A stretch of DNA of 64,000 nucleotides, taken from positions 107,558-171,557 of the forward strand of contig NZ_RXLP01000026.1 of NCBI RefSeq assembly GCF_004332295.1, read 5' to 3'. Below, one piece after another: positions 45,272 through 54,078 of the stretch. The position numbers were made by a program, and so were the translations under genes. The stretch comes from Alloscardovia theropitheci (GTDB lineage Bacteria; Actinomycetota; Actinomycetes; Actinomycetales; Bifidobacteriaceae). The first letter of the stretch is position 1. Every line of letters starts with the position of its first letter. Under the pieces are notes generated by a model that saw nothing but the letters and a program-made list of their open reading frames with translations, searched no databases and had not been told where the DNA came from.

Positions 45272-45529
45272 ATGAGCGATAAAACGTCACATGATACTGA
45301 GTGGAAGCCTATGGAGTTCATTGACTTCGATGACAACAGTGAACACGGTGCAGCTGCTGCGAAACTTTTAGAAAGTGAACACGGCTACGTCAAAAATGAT
45401 CCAATAAAACTTTTATCTGTTTCTAAAAAAGGTATTATTGTCACATACACGAAAATGGTTGAGCTTCCACCAGACAAAGCACAAGAATTATTATCACTGT
45501 GGTGGGATAGCAAGAGTAATCTCTCGTAG
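45272..45529 (+). CDS. Hypothetical acidic protein
   Basis: An 85-residue protein (MSDKTSHDTEWKPMEF) with AAAGGA before the ATG. A longer upstream extension of the frame has no start signal. The last 36 bases overlap the convergent membrane protein gene. No family recognised. Confidence 0.6.
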   Translation: MSDKTSHDTEWKPMEFIDFDDNSEHGAAAAKLLESEHGYVKNDPIKLLSVSKKGIIVTYTKMVELPPDKAQELLSLWWDSKSNLS

Positions 45530-46021
45530 CTCATCACTATTTTCACGATGCCATGTGATACGAAACTCATCACTGTCTAATCCTCCCCATATTCCAGCCA
45601 TCATACATTCAAAAACTTTTTCACTACCAGAGGTGAGATTGCCCAATTCTTCTGCAACTTCTCCGTCCTGTGATGTTATGTAATGAACGGTTACGCCACA
45701 GGATGTATAAGTATTTCTATTCTCAAGGATAAAACGAATACTTGAGTCTCGATATAAATTCCATTGTGGCGCTTCGCTATGTTCTAGTTCGAGCGCTAGT
45801 TGTTTCTCTAGTACATCAGTTTGACGTTGTAGTTCATTGTTCTGGTTGCGTAGTACTTGTATTTGTTCGTTTTTAGCAGCTAATTCTTTGTCCCATTTTT
45901 CTTGAGCTTTCTGAGCCGATCGCTTATTCACGAAGTGATTAATTACTGCGCCAATTATCGTTCCAACAACAGTCCAAATAAAACCGAGTAAAGCAACATT
46001 TTCTGTAAGCCAATTGAACAT
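45494..46021 (-). CDS. Membrane-anchored coiled-coil protein (opposite strand; candidate moron)
   Basis: A 175-residue protein with one N-terminal transmembrane helix (ALLGFIWTVVGTIIGAVINH), a coiled coil (about 30-85: VLRNQNNELQRQTDVLEKQL) and a beta-rich C-terminal domain. AGGACTAGGA precedes the ATG at 46021. It lies alone on the minus strand between early and packaging genes, so it must have its own promoter and could be expressed in the lysogen, as morons are. It may be a superinfection-exclusion or defence factor; no family is recognised. Confidence 0.65.
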   Translation of the reverse strand: MFNWLTENVALLGFIWTVVGTIIGAVINHFVNKRSAQKAQEKWDKELAAKNEQIQVLRNQNNELQRQTDVLEKQLALELEHSEAPQWNLYRDSSIRFILENRNTYTSCGVTVHYITSQDGEVAEELGNLTSGSEKVFECMMAGIWGGLDSDEFRITWHRENSDELREITLAIPPQ

Positions 46022-46087
46022 TCCTAGTCCTCTCAACGTGCGTATGTTCATAGTTATTTTAATTGATTCATTGAAAGCAGAGTAATG

Positions 46088-46426
46088 ATGTCTCGTATTG
46101 AAAAGCAGATTCGTTATCGTAATGGTAATCGCAGGCGTAAGCTTCGTGCTCGTGTGATTGCTGCGTATGATACATGTTGGATTTGTGGTAAGCCGATTGA
46201 TAAGTCGTTGAAGACTCCGCACCCTATGAGTCCAGAAGTCGATGAGATTATCCCTGTTTCGCGTGGTGGGAGTCCGTTTGATTGGAATAATTGTAGGCTT
46301 GCTCATCGTATTTGTAATGAGATTAAGAGTAATCATACAGTCACATACGCTCGTAACAAGCTCAAAGAGCGTGAAATACAAGCAGAAAAGACAGTCAATG
46401 TTAAACCGCAACCGAGTTCATGGTGA
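46088..46426 (+). CDS. HNH endonuclease (packaging-associated)
   Basis: A 112-residue protein with CWICGKPI, the catalytic stretch VDEIIPVSRGGSPFDWNNCR and AHRICNEIKSN, a typical HNH nuclease with a zinc-binding CxxC. HNH proteins next to terminases are required for cos cleavage in HK97-like phages; that role fits here. The second of two adjacent ATGs is preferred. Confidence 0.88.
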   Translation: MSRIEKQIRYRNGNRRRKLRARVIAAYDTCWICGKPIDKSLKTPHPMSPEVDEIIPVSRGGSPFDWNNCRLAHRICNEIKSNHTVTYARNKLKEREIQAEKTVNVKPQPSSW

Positions 46427-46566
46427 AAAGGTGGGGAGCCCCTCCCCCGTGTGTTTCTTTGGCGATCACCCGGCGCCCAGCGCCCATATCCCCCCACGAG
46501 GTCGGTCTTATCGGGACAGCCATATCGGGACAGTGTCCCGAATAGGGACGAAATGGAGAAAATAGC
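46427..46566 (+). other. Putative cos / terminase-binding region
   Basis: A GC-rich gap between the HNH and small terminase genes. It contains G/C-rich inverted stretches (46432-46450), the block CCCGGCGCCCAGCGCCC (46469-46485), two copies of TATCGGGACAG (46509-46519, 46523-46533) and the palindrome CGGGACA-G-TGTCCCG (46526-46540). This is the usual place for cos in HNH-containing siphoviruses. Confidence 0.5.
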
Positions 46567-47052
46567 ATGCATTGTAAGACTTGTGGCAAGATTTTTTCAT
46601 GGAATGGACATGGTCGCAGGCCTTCTTATTGCTCAGATACATGCCGAAGGAAAGCAAATCGAGCAAAGAAACGACAAGAACAAGCAGAAAACACTTCTGG
46701 AACGTCTTATTCAACATCCCGAGAGTCTATTCGGGTCACTTCGTCAGGCAAGATTGACAATGTTCCATTGAGCATCGTTAGCCAGGTACGTGATGATATT
46801 ACTAATCGTGATTTTGAGAAAATGATGGGTCATGGTTTCACTGACGATTTGGAATTTGTGAAGCAAATTGCGAAGAAAGCAATGACTGATGACACTACGC
46901 CAGCTTCTGCTCTTCCTGGTCTGGCAAAAACGCTTTTAGATGCGAGCAAACAGTTGGATAGTTTGGATCATGATTCATCAAATTCGAGTCTTGAATCATT
47001 GTTGAAGGGAGAAACTACTGATGACGTTGTCTTCCGACCAGAGTCTCAATAA
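46567..47052 (+). CDS. Terminase small subunit
   Basis: A 161-residue protein with an N-terminal zinc site (MHCKTCGKIF...YCSDTCRR) followed by basic residues and a helical acidic C-terminus. It lies directly before the large subunit, overlapping it by 32 bases. The N-terminal zinc-binding element is seen in several actinophage small terminases. The call is mainly positional. Confidence 0.75.
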   Translation: MHCKTCGKIFSWNGHGRRPSYCSDTCRRKANRAKKRQEQAENTSGTSYSTSRESIRVTSSGKIDNVPLSIVSQVRDDITNRDFEKMMGHGFTDDLEFVKQIAKKAMTDDTTPASALPGLAKTLLDASKQLDSLDHDSSNSSLESLLKGETTDDVVFRPESQ

Positions 47053-48466
47053 AACAGCTCATCATTTGATCTATCCTGAGGGAATAGTGAGCACGGAATG
47101 GTCTACTGTCAGCAAGCTTGCTCATGCTTGTGAGATTAATTTTGACACTTGGCAAAACGAGTTCGGTATGTATATGCTGGGAAAACGTTCTGATGGTCGT
47201 TATGCTGCAAGTGTTGGCGGTATTTGGATGAGCTTGCCTCGTCAAATCGGTAAAACATATCTTGTCGGCAATACCATCATCATGCTTGCCCTGGCACGAT
47301 CCAATCTCAAAGTTGTATGGACTGCACATCACACTCGCACATCAACAGAAACATTTACAACGATGACTGGTTTAATCAATAAACCAACTTTAAGTAATTA
47401 TGTTAATGTAGTACGTCGCGCTAACGGTCAGCAAGAAATCAGCTTCACTAATGGAAGCCGAATTATGTTCGGCGCACGTGAGCAAGGCTTTGGACGAGGC
47501 ATGGCGGGCGTAGACATGATTGTCTTTGATGAGTGCCAGATTCTGACCGAGGCAGCTATGGAAGATATGGTGCCAATGACGAACGCATCATCGAACCCAC
47601 TCGTCTTCTACATGGGTACTCCTCCACGCCCTAAAGACCCGGGCGAAGCTTTCAGATTGAAACGTCTTGATTGTATTTCAGGTCGCGATACAGACACTCT
47701 ATTCGTAGAATTCAGTGCCGACCGTGAAGCTGATTTAGACGATAGAAGTCAGTGGCGTAAGGCTAATCCAAGCTATCCTGAACGAACTTCTGAAAGCGCG
47801 ATACTACGCATGCGCCGTCAACTCAGTGACGATTCCTTCCGTAGAGAAGCACTCGGAGTGTGGGATATGGTCATAGCTGAGTCTGCAATAAACCCTGAGC
47901 TATGGGATAAGACTGCTGTGTCTGATAAGCCAGAAGGTGGTAACGCTGCTTTCGCTTTAGATATGAATCCAGACCGTACACAGCTCACTCTTGCCGCATG
48001 TATGAAGTACGAGAATGGAACATATCACACAGAAGACATCATGCATATAGATCCACAATCCGAAGATGTATCGCAGGTCTTTGATTTCCTTGCAGAACGC
48101 AAACGAAGCATGCTTGGATTAGCGATTGATTCAAACAATCCAGCAATGGTCTATCTGCCTGAACTTACTGAGCATCATATTAAACCATTAATCATGGGGT
48201 ACCGTGATGCAGGTATAGCTGCAGGACGATTCCTCGACCTCCTTAACACAGGAAAGCTTACACATTTACCCGAACCACAACAACAAGCCTTATATTCTGC
48301 TGTTCACGGAGCAATTAAACGCCCAATCGGTAAAGCAGGCGCTTTCGCCTGGAACAAAATGGGGGCAGACGTCAACATTAGCCCTCTTGTGGCCTGTACC
48401 AACGCGTTGCATATGGCTGCCGTGAGCAAACGTAAGCCAGGAAGAAAAGTGAGAGTAATGATATGA
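47021..48466 (+). CDS. Terminase large subunit
   Basis: A 481-residue packaging motor. Residues 71-79 (SLPRQIGKT) are a variant Walker A; the Walker B is VDMIVFDECQ. The nuclease domain has acidic positions in AFALDMNPDRT and AIDSNNPAMVY. The length matches HK97-type large terminases. It is translated from ATG 47021 with GGGAGA upstream, inside the small-subunit gene. Confidence 0.93.
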   Translation: MTLSSDQSLNKTAHHLIYPEGIVSTEWSTVSKLAHACEINFDTWQNEFGMYMLGKRSDGRYAASVGGIWMSLPRQIGKTYLVGNTIIMLALARSNLKVVWTAHHTRTSTETFTTMTGLINKPTLSNYVNVVRRANGQQEISFTNGSRIMFGAREQGFGRGMAGVDMIVFDECQILTEAAMEDMVPMTNASSNPLVFYMGTPPRPKDPGEAFRLKRLDCISGRDTDTLFVEFSADREADLDDRSQWRKANPSYPERTSESAILRMRRQLSDDSFRREALGVWDMVIAESAINPELWDKTAVSDKPEGGNAAFALDMNPDRTQLTLAACMKYENGTYHTEDIMHIDPQSEDVSQVFDFLAERKRSMLGLAIDSNNPAMVYLPELTEHHIKPLIMGYRDAGIAAGRFLDLLNTGKLTHLPEPQQQALYSAVHGAIKRPIGKAGAFAWNKMGADVNISPLVACTNALHMAAVSKRKPGRKVRVMI

Positions 48467-49920
48467 GTAACACAAGTGACATTGAAGTATGGTCTAAAGA
48501 TGAAGCGTATCTCGATGTAGCATCCGCAAATCTGACCACTGTTCAAGGATTAGATGCCCAATACCTACCTATCGTTAATAGTTTGCTTGAAGTGTGGCGT
48601 GACCATTACGGGCGTAATATTTTAAGGACTCGATACTATACAGCTCATGAGGAGTTCCATGATTTTGGTATAGGTATTCCAGACCGCATTCGCAATAAAG
48701 TACAGCCAATGATTGCGTGGCCTGCAAAGGCTGTACGTTCACTTGCTGATTTGAGCGTATTCCAAGGGTTTGAAACGGATGATGAAGATACGTATGGTAT
48801 TGCTCAACTCGTGGCTGACAATCAGCTCGAAGTAGAAATGAGTCAAGCGATAACCAGTGCTTACATTCACTCGTGTGCTTTTCTTACTGTTGCTGCGGAT
48901 AAGACGGGTAAGATCAGAATCGTTCCACGCTCTGCTGACTGGTCTGCCGCAATTTGGGACAACGTTGAGCGCACGGTTAAAGCTGCACTCACCATTACCG
49001 ATGCGGATAAAGATGGAAAGATTACGCAATTTATTGTGTGGCTTCCAGGACTCGTCATCACTATTAGTCGAACACTGAACGTCTGGTCAGTCATCGATAT
49101 GCAAGAAACCAAACTCGATGAAGTCAACGTCATTCCACTCGCCTACGATGCGCAGCTCAACCGACCATTCGGTCGTTCACGTATCAGTCGAACACTCATG
49201 AGTTTGACAAATATCGGGTACAGGACAATGGTGCGCATGGAATCCACTGCTGAATTCTATTCAGCACCACGCTTATGGTTCCTCGGACTAGATCCTGATT
49301 CTTTCTCTGCTGACACGTGGTCATCACTACAATCGTCCATCAACGCTGTCAGCAAAGACGAAGACGGTGAAAGCCCAACAATCACACAAATCAGCCAAGC
49401 AAGCATGCAACCTCACTCCGACATGCTACGAACCGTCGCACTCCTCGTTGCTGCAGAAACAAACCTCCCAGTAAACGACCTCGGCATAACAGTTGACAAC
49501 CCAGCATCTGCAGAAGCAATGGCAGCCGCAGAACGCAAACTCTCACGCGAAGCCGACCGCCAAAACCTCCGCTTCGGCGCTGCCATCAAAAAAGCAGTCA
49601 TCCAAGCAGTACGCATGCGAGACGGATTAACAACCATACCAGACGACCTCGCATCCATACGCCCCCTCTGGGCACCAACAAAAGAAGTATCCAACGCCGC
49701 GCTCGCAGATGCGTTTAGCAAACTATCAGCAGTTATCGAAGGATACTCCACAAGTCGCGTCGGTTTAAGCCGTGCAGGACTCACGCCAGAAGAAATCACA
49801 AGCCTAAAAACCGATTTAGCGCGTAAAAACGCACGCTCAATCCTAGACAGTCTCACCACGGAGGATACAAATGCCAACACGAGCGGATTTGGAACTGCTA
49901 GCGAAAGCACAGAACCATAA
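48463..49920 (+). CDS. Portal protein (SPP1 gp6-type)
   Basis: A 485-residue protein following the large terminase in a 4-base overlap. It has the RYYTAHEEF...NKVQPMIAWPAKAVRSLAD pattern, a central beta domain, and the SAEAMAAAERKLSREADRQN helix of SPP1-type portals. It forms the dodecameric ring for DNA passage. The 3' third changes from A+C-rich to mixed at GCGCTCGC (49699). Confidence 0.88.
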   Translation: MSNTSDIEVWSKDEAYLDVASANLTTVQGLDAQYLPIVNSLLEVWRDHYGRNILRTRYYTAHEEFHDFGIGIPDRIRNKVQPMIAWPAKAVRSLADLSVFQGFETDDEDTYGIAQLVADNQLEVEMSQAITSAYIHSCAFLTVAADKTGKIRIVPRSADWSAAIWDNVERTVKAALTITDADKDGKITQFIVWLPGLVITISRTLNVWSVIDMQETKLDEVNVIPLAYDAQLNRPFGRSRISRTLMSLTNIGYRTMVRMESTAEFYSAPRLWFLGLDPDSFSADTWSSLQSSINAVSKDEDGESPTITQISQASMQPHSDMLRTVALLVAAETNLPVNDLGITVDNPASAEAMAAAERKLSREADRQNLRFGAAIKKAVIQAVRMRDGLTTIPDDLASIRPLWAPTKEVSNAALADAFSKLSAVIEGYSTSRVGLSRAGLTPEEITSLKTDLARKNARSILDSLTTEDTNANTSGFGTASESTEP

Positions 49921-51127
49921 CGTAGAATTTGCGAGACGAGACCTTGACAAGCTCTGGAAATCACTACAAGGATTAGAACCAGACAAACAACGTAACGCCC
50001 TGCTAAAGCTCATTCCAGAGCTCGTTTCCAAATACGGAGATGTAGCAGGAACAGCAGCTGCAGAATGGTACGAACAAGCACGAGAAGCAGACTTAGGTAA
50101 ATCCGACTTCATCGCCACCATAGGCGAAGGTTACCCGAGTGAAGCAGTCCAAGACTCCATCAGATGGCAAGCAGGAGTCCTATGGGACGACCCACAACAG
50201 ATGCAACGCTTCCTCAACAATTCCATCGACCGGTGGGTCAAATACTGCGGACGAGCAACCATCATGGAAAACGTACGACACGACTCACACAAAGTCAAAT
50301 GGGCACTCGTACCACAAGGCAAAACATGCGCCTTCTGCACCATGCTCGCCAGCAACGGATTCCACTACGAACGAAAATACAAAGCACAAGCAGCACAACA
50401 CGCAAACTGCGACTGCTGGCCATGCCCATCATTCAAATCACGACAAGCCTTCATCCAAGGCTACGACCCCGACAAACTCTACAACGACTACCAAGAAGCA
50501 CGAGAAGAACTCGCACGCGCTCGCAAGGGTGAGGGTCCTTATGCGAAGGCGTTTAAGGATTTTGAGAAGCAGAATCCGCATAAAGATGCTACAGCTTCTG
50601 GTCGTAGTGCTGAAGTATGGATGATGCGTCATTTGAAACCTGACGAGTATAAGGATGGTGTACATACTGATGTTCGTATGACCAGTGATCAAAGCCTCTC
50701 GTATGCTATTTATAAGGATTATCGGTCGAGTCTTGCTGAACGTTTCATTGCAGCCAATAATCCTAAATATAAAATGCCACCAGAAACTCCTGTTGAAGCG
50801 CCAAAAGACTGGCCAAAAGATTTACCTCAACTTCGTGCTAAAGAATGGAATCATATTCTTTATGGGGATAGAGAGAAAGTCAGAAATAGCCAGACTAAAG
50901 AAAAGGAATGGAACTTCAAAGGTGGACATTCCTCAGGTTTCGGCTGGATAACGAATGGCGATGAATTCCCCTCTTCATGGAAGAACGAAGACATCCTAAA
51001 CGCTATTGAGCATACCGTCGGTAACACTTCAAGTGATGGTCTATTTACTAGTACATATAAAGGTGTTAAGATACAAGTAATTGTTCGTAAAGGGAAAGTA
51101 ATTACTGCGTATCGACTTGGGAGGTGA
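49871..51127 (+). CDS. MuF-type minor capsid protein with C-terminal EndoU toxin domain
   Basis: 418 residues. The first 230 are a MuF/VG15-like minor head protein (VPQGKTCAFCTMLASNGFHY with its zinc-type Cys and AQHANCDCWP). A helical spacer follows. The last 98 residues read as a bacterial EndoU ribonuclease domain: WNHILYGD (His about 328), KGGHSSGFGW (His about 353), FPSSWKNEDILNAIE and KGKVITAYRL. MuF proteins carrying polymorphic toxin domains are known in temperate phages; toxin may enter with DNA or act between lysogens. The next small gene would be the immunity gene. Confidence 0.85.
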   Translation: MPTRADLELLAKAQNHNVEFARRDLDKLWKSLQGLEPDKQRNALLKLIPELVSKYGDVAGTAAAEWYEQAREADLGKSDFIATIGEGYPSEAVQDSIRWQAGVLWDDPQQMQRFLNNSIDRWVKYCGRATIMENVRHDSHKVKWALVPQGKTCAFCTMLASNGFHYERKYKAQAAQHANCDCWPCPSFKSRQAFIQGYDPDKLYNDYQEAREELARARKGEGPYAKAFKDFEKQNPHKDATASGRSAEVWMMRHLKPDEYKDGVHTDVRMTSDQSLSYAIYKDYRSSLAERFIAANNPKYKMPPETPVEAPKDWPKDLPQLRAKEWNHILYGDREKVRNSQTKEKEWNFKGGHSSGFGWITNGDEFPSSWKNEDILNAIEHTVGNTSSDGLFTSTYKGVKIQVIVRKGKVITAYRLGR

Positions 51128-51137
51128 ATAATAACTC

Positions 51138-51401
51138 ATGGCATCAAGAATTGATGACCTATCGAAACGTATTATTGATTTACTTGTGCAAGCTGGACAT
51201 ATATCTGAAAGTGAAACAATTAAATCTATTGTACGTGCTGGTGAATGGGCTGTCGCTCAGTGTATAGCCATCGGTTACATTCGCCAGTTTAAGATTAAAA
51301 TAACTAAACAAGATATATCTGATGTACTTTACGTTGCCAAGCAGGAAGAAGATGAGCAGGCTATTGAGGACTGTCAATATCTTTTACAAAAAGTAGCTTA
51401 G
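51138..51401 (+). CDS. Putative immunity protein for the EndoU domain
   Basis: An 87-residue, mostly helical acidic protein (MASRIDDLSKRIIDLLVQAG) with GGGAGG-type ribosome binding site, 10 bases after the toxin gene. It is not a known structural protein. Position and size match immunity genes found after MuF toxins. Its composition, with A/T-ending codons, differs from its neighbours. Two terminators follow, so it may have its own expression in lysogens. Confidence 0.6.
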   Translation: MASRIDDLSKRIIDLLVQAGHISESETIKSIVRAGEWAVAQCIAIGYIRQFKIKITKQDISDVLYVAKQEEDEQAIEDCQYLLQKVA

Positions 51402-51421
51402 CTGTACAAGTATTTTTTATT

Positions 51422-51454
51422 AAGGGGTATCTCACAATGAGGTACCCCTTTTGC
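51422..51454 (+). terminator. Terminator after the immunity gene
   Basis: AAGGGGTA.CTCA pairs with TGAG.TACCCCTT (51422-51434 with 51438-51450), followed by TTTT. It lies 20 bases after the immunity gene stop. Confidence 0.8.
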
Positions 51455-51548
51455 ATAACAAATTGTCTACGTATAACGAATTTTAGGCATTTCATGGTTG
51501 AAAACCAAAAGGTTTGAAATAGTTCGATTCTTTTCATTGCCACGTTTA

Positions 51549-51583
51549 ACCCCGATAAGCCGCAGGGCTGTCGGGGTATTTTC
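51549..51583 (+). terminator. Second terminator before the scaffold gene
   Basis: CCCCGA...GCC pairs with GGC...TCGGGG (about 51550-51576), followed by TATTTTC. Together with the preceding terminator it separates the toxin/immunity genes from head genes, implying a promoter between 51584 and 51627. Confidence 0.7.
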
Positions 51584-51627
51584 ATACCCGAAATGGGAGA
51601 AATAAAAATTATTAAGGAGTTGCCATT

Positions 51628-52113
51628 ATGGCTGATGAACCAACAGTGAACCACGATGAACCAGTTGAACCAGTCGATAATCAAGAACCGCAGGGTACTT
51701 CAGACACTATCGATTGGGAAGCTAAAGCACGCATGTGGGAAGAGAGAGCTAAAGAATCGTATAAGGATTCTCTCAAGCTGAAAGAGCTTCAAGAATCCCA
51801 CGATAAACAAGTGCACAAGCTTGAAGAAGCAAACAAGACTCTTCACATGCAGTTGGATTCTATTCAAGCTGCGAACCAGCAGAATGAATGGAAAACGAAA
51901 GTCTCGCAAGAGACAGGAGTACCTGCTGAAGCTCTGCGTGGATCTACTCTTGAAGAAATTCAAGAACACGCAAAGATAGTAGCAGGAATACTTGAGTCTG
52001 CGCGTAAACCACAAGCACCTGTCATTCCATTGCTTGGCAATCAGCCAACTACACAACCATCTCAAGGAATGAAGGGACTAGCTCAAGCCCTTTTTGGTAA
52101 CTCAAACAACTAA
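51628..52113 (+). CDS. Scaffolding protein
   Basis: A 161-residue acidic coiled-coil protein (about 30-100: KLKELQESHDKQVHKLEEAN) directly before the major capsid gene, with AAGGAG before the ATG. These are the usual features of siphovirus scaffolds. No motif gives more. Confidence 0.8.
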   Translation: MADEPTVNHDEPVEPVDNQEPQGTSDTIDWEAKARMWEERAKESYKDSLKLKELQESHDKQVHKLEEANKTLHMQLDSIQAANQQNEWKTKVSQETGVPAEALRGSTLEEIQEHAKIVAGILESARKPQAPVIPLLGNQPTTQPSQGMKGLAQALFGNSNN

Positions 52114-52148
52114 CCACATCCTATTTATCCTTTGAAAGGGGATATATT

Positions 52149-53063
52149 ATGGTTGCACTCGCAACAGGAAAATTTAACCTCCCAAACGACCTCGTATCAG
52201 GAGTAGTATCACAAGTAACAAGTGGAAGCGCAGTCGGTAAGCTGTCCGCACAGAAGCCAATGCGCTTCGGTAAGAACCAGCTCGTTACTTTCACAACCAA
52301 GCCACGAGCTGAATTCGTGGAAGAAGGTGGCGATAAGGCACCAACACCTGCAGACTTCGGCACAGTCGTCACATCACAGCACAAAGCACAAGTCACTATG
52401 CGCTTTGACGAAGAAGTCCTCTACGCAGACGAAGACTACCAGATTGGAGTACTCAGCGAACTCGCAAACGGAGGACAGTCCGCGCTCGCACGTGCTCTTG
52501 ATTTGGGTGTTTTCTATCGTCTGAATCCTTTGACGGGTGGCGAGGTGTCTAGTTGGACGAATTATTTGAATGCTACAACGAATCGTGTAGCTGCTACGTC
52601 TGATTTTAATGCGGATTTGCAGAAGGCGATTGGTATGGTTCTTTCAGCTGATGATGAGGGTTATCCAATTAACGGTATGGCTTTGACTCCTACTGCATCG
52701 TATGAGCTTGCTACGGCTTCTGATAAGAATAATCGTCCATTGTATCCAGAGCTTGGCTTTGGTGTAGGTATTGAAAGCTTTAAGAGCGTACCTGTTAGCG
52801 TAACTACAACAGTTAACCCGCCTGAGGCTACCACGAAGCCAAACGTGAAGGGTATTGTTGGTGATTTCCAGAACGGTGTGTATTGGGGTATTCAGCGCCA
52901 GATGCCTGTCGAGCTCATTTCTACTGGTGATCCTGATGGGCTTGGTGATTTGAAGTGTAAGAATCAGATTGCTTTGCGTATGGAAATGTATTACGCATGG
53001 TATGTCTTCGAAAAGCGTTTCGCTGTTATCGCTTCCACTTCAGGCGCTTCTTCCTCTCACTAG
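52149..53063 (+). CDS. Major capsid protein (HK97 fold)
   Basis: A 304-residue protein with the N-terminal arm, the E-loop and spine helix region (SELANGGQSALARALDLGVF) and P-domain strands (INGMALTPTASYELATASD) of HK97-type capsids. GAAAGGGG precedes the ATG. The coding strand changes at GCGCTCGC (52482), from C/A-ending to T/G-ending codons, in the middle of the spine helix. Confidence 0.88.
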   Translation: MVALATGKFNLPNDLVSGVVSQVTSGSAVGKLSAQKPMRFGKNQLVTFTTKPRAEFVEEGGDKAPTPADFGTVVTSQHKAQVTMRFDEEVLYADEDYQIGVLSELANGGQSALARALDLGVFYRLNPLTGGEVSSWTNYLNATTNRVAATSDFNADLQKAIGMVLSADDEGYPINGMALTPTASYELATASDKNNRPLYPELGFGVGIESFKSVPVSVTTTVNPPEATTKPNVKGIVGDFQNGVYWGIQRQMPVELISTGDPDGLGDLKCKNQIALRMEMYYAWYVFEKRFAVIASTSGASSSH

Positions 53064-53075
53064 GAGTAGCGACGT

Positions 53076-53456
53076 ATGGAGGAAGTATTTGCGACTGTGG
53101 AACAGTTGAAAAAGCGTTATAACGTCAGTAGTAGTGATGAGAAGCGTGCAACGCAATTGCTTTCTGACGCTTCTGACGTTATTCGTAGTGAGATTCCTCC
53201 ACATCGTCTCACTGACGATAAGCGAATCCTTGAAGTAATGGCATGCGCTATGGTTCAGCGAGCTTTGGCTGCATCCACTACTTTAGGGGATGGTCTTTCT
53301 GGAGTATCTCAAGCAACTCAAGCCACGGGTCCTTTTTCTCAATCATGGACGTTTACTAATCCGACGGGAGACTTGTACTTGTCTCGCGCGGAGAAGAGAC
53401 GTTTATCGAAGAGCTCGGGACAGACCGGGTTTCATATTGATTTGGCAGGTGAATAA
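53076..53456 (+). CDS. Head-tail connector (gp6/gp15-type)
   Basis: A 126-residue protein with a helical start (EEVFATVEQLKKRYNVSSSD) and AQRALAASTTLGDG, the pattern of head-tail connector adaptors. It follows the capsid gene by 12 bases. The call relies on position plus helix pattern. Confidence 0.75.
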   Translation: MEEVFATVEQLKKRYNVSSSDEKRATQLLSDASDVIRSEIPPHRLTDDKRILEVMACAMVQRALAASTTLGDGLSGVSQATQATGPFSQSWTFTNPTGDLYLSRAEKRRLSKSSGQTGFHIDLAGE

Positions 53457-53458
53457 TC

Positions 53459-53794
53459 ATGCGTGGTGAAACAGTAACCGTTATTTATAAACGAGAGTCT
53501 ACTGTGGACCCATTCGGCGCATCCGTGTATGAACAGGTGTTCGAGAGTGTTCCTAACGTGCTTGTTGCACCAGGCGCGCAATCGAATTCTACTGAGAATA
53601 CTCATCCTGACGGTATTACAGTCGCGTACACTCTGTATTTTCCTCGTGCTTGGAAGTTTAAGAGTCTACGTGGCTGCTTAATCCGTATCGATGATAACGA
53701 GTACACGGTTATAGGAGACCCTAGACCGTACAACGCTGGATTAACTCCTACCGCATGGAATCTTGTCGTCCAAGTAGCCGATAAGGAGGGATAA
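53459..53794 (+). CDS. Head closure/stopper protein
   Basis: A 111-residue beta-rich protein (MRGETVTVIYKRESTVDPFG...GDPRPYNAG) in the head-completion position, resembling SPP1 gp16-type stoppers that keep DNA in the head before tail joining. Identified by order and by the VIGDPRPY motif. Confidence 0.75.
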   Translation: MRGETVTVIYKRESTVDPFGASVYEQVFESVPNVLVAPGAQSNSTENTHPDGITVAYTLYFPRAWKFKSLRGCLIRIDDNEYTVIGDPRPYNAGLTPTAWNLVVQVADKEG

Positions 53795-54078
53795 TGGCTG
53801 GCACGAATGTGAAGCTACGTATGCGCGCGTTTACTGACTATAGGCGTAGTGAGATTGTGCAGAAAGTCGTTGATGGTGAAGCTCAAAAGCTCGCTAAAAA
53901 AGCGAACAACATGGCACAATTCAAATATCGTCCAGTCGTATACACGGCTGTCCAAGTCAGAGACTCACGTAAAGGCTCTATAGCTCTCGTTACGAGTCGA
54001 GGTAACTTGTACGCGTGCTTAGACAACGCAAAGCACGATACACTGCGCAGAGCATTAAGCAGTGGAGGGGCTGCATGA
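53794..54078 (+). CDS. Neck / tail-completion protein (HK97 gp10-like)
   Basis: A 94-residue basic protein (MAGTNVKLRMRAFTDYRRSE) with AKKANNMAQF in a helix and a beta region before a short C-terminus, in the gp10-type position. It overlaps neighbouring genes by 1 and 4 bases. Confidence 0.65.
   Translation: MAGTNVKLRMRAFTDYRRSEIVQKVVDGEAQKLAKKANNMAQFKYRPVVYTAVQVRDSRKGSIALVTSRGNLYACLDNAKHDTLRRALSSGGAA

Noticed and set aside
49413-49964. 183-codon minus-strand ORF inside the portal gene
   Set aside because: Shadow of the biased portal coding sequence with no ribosome binding site.
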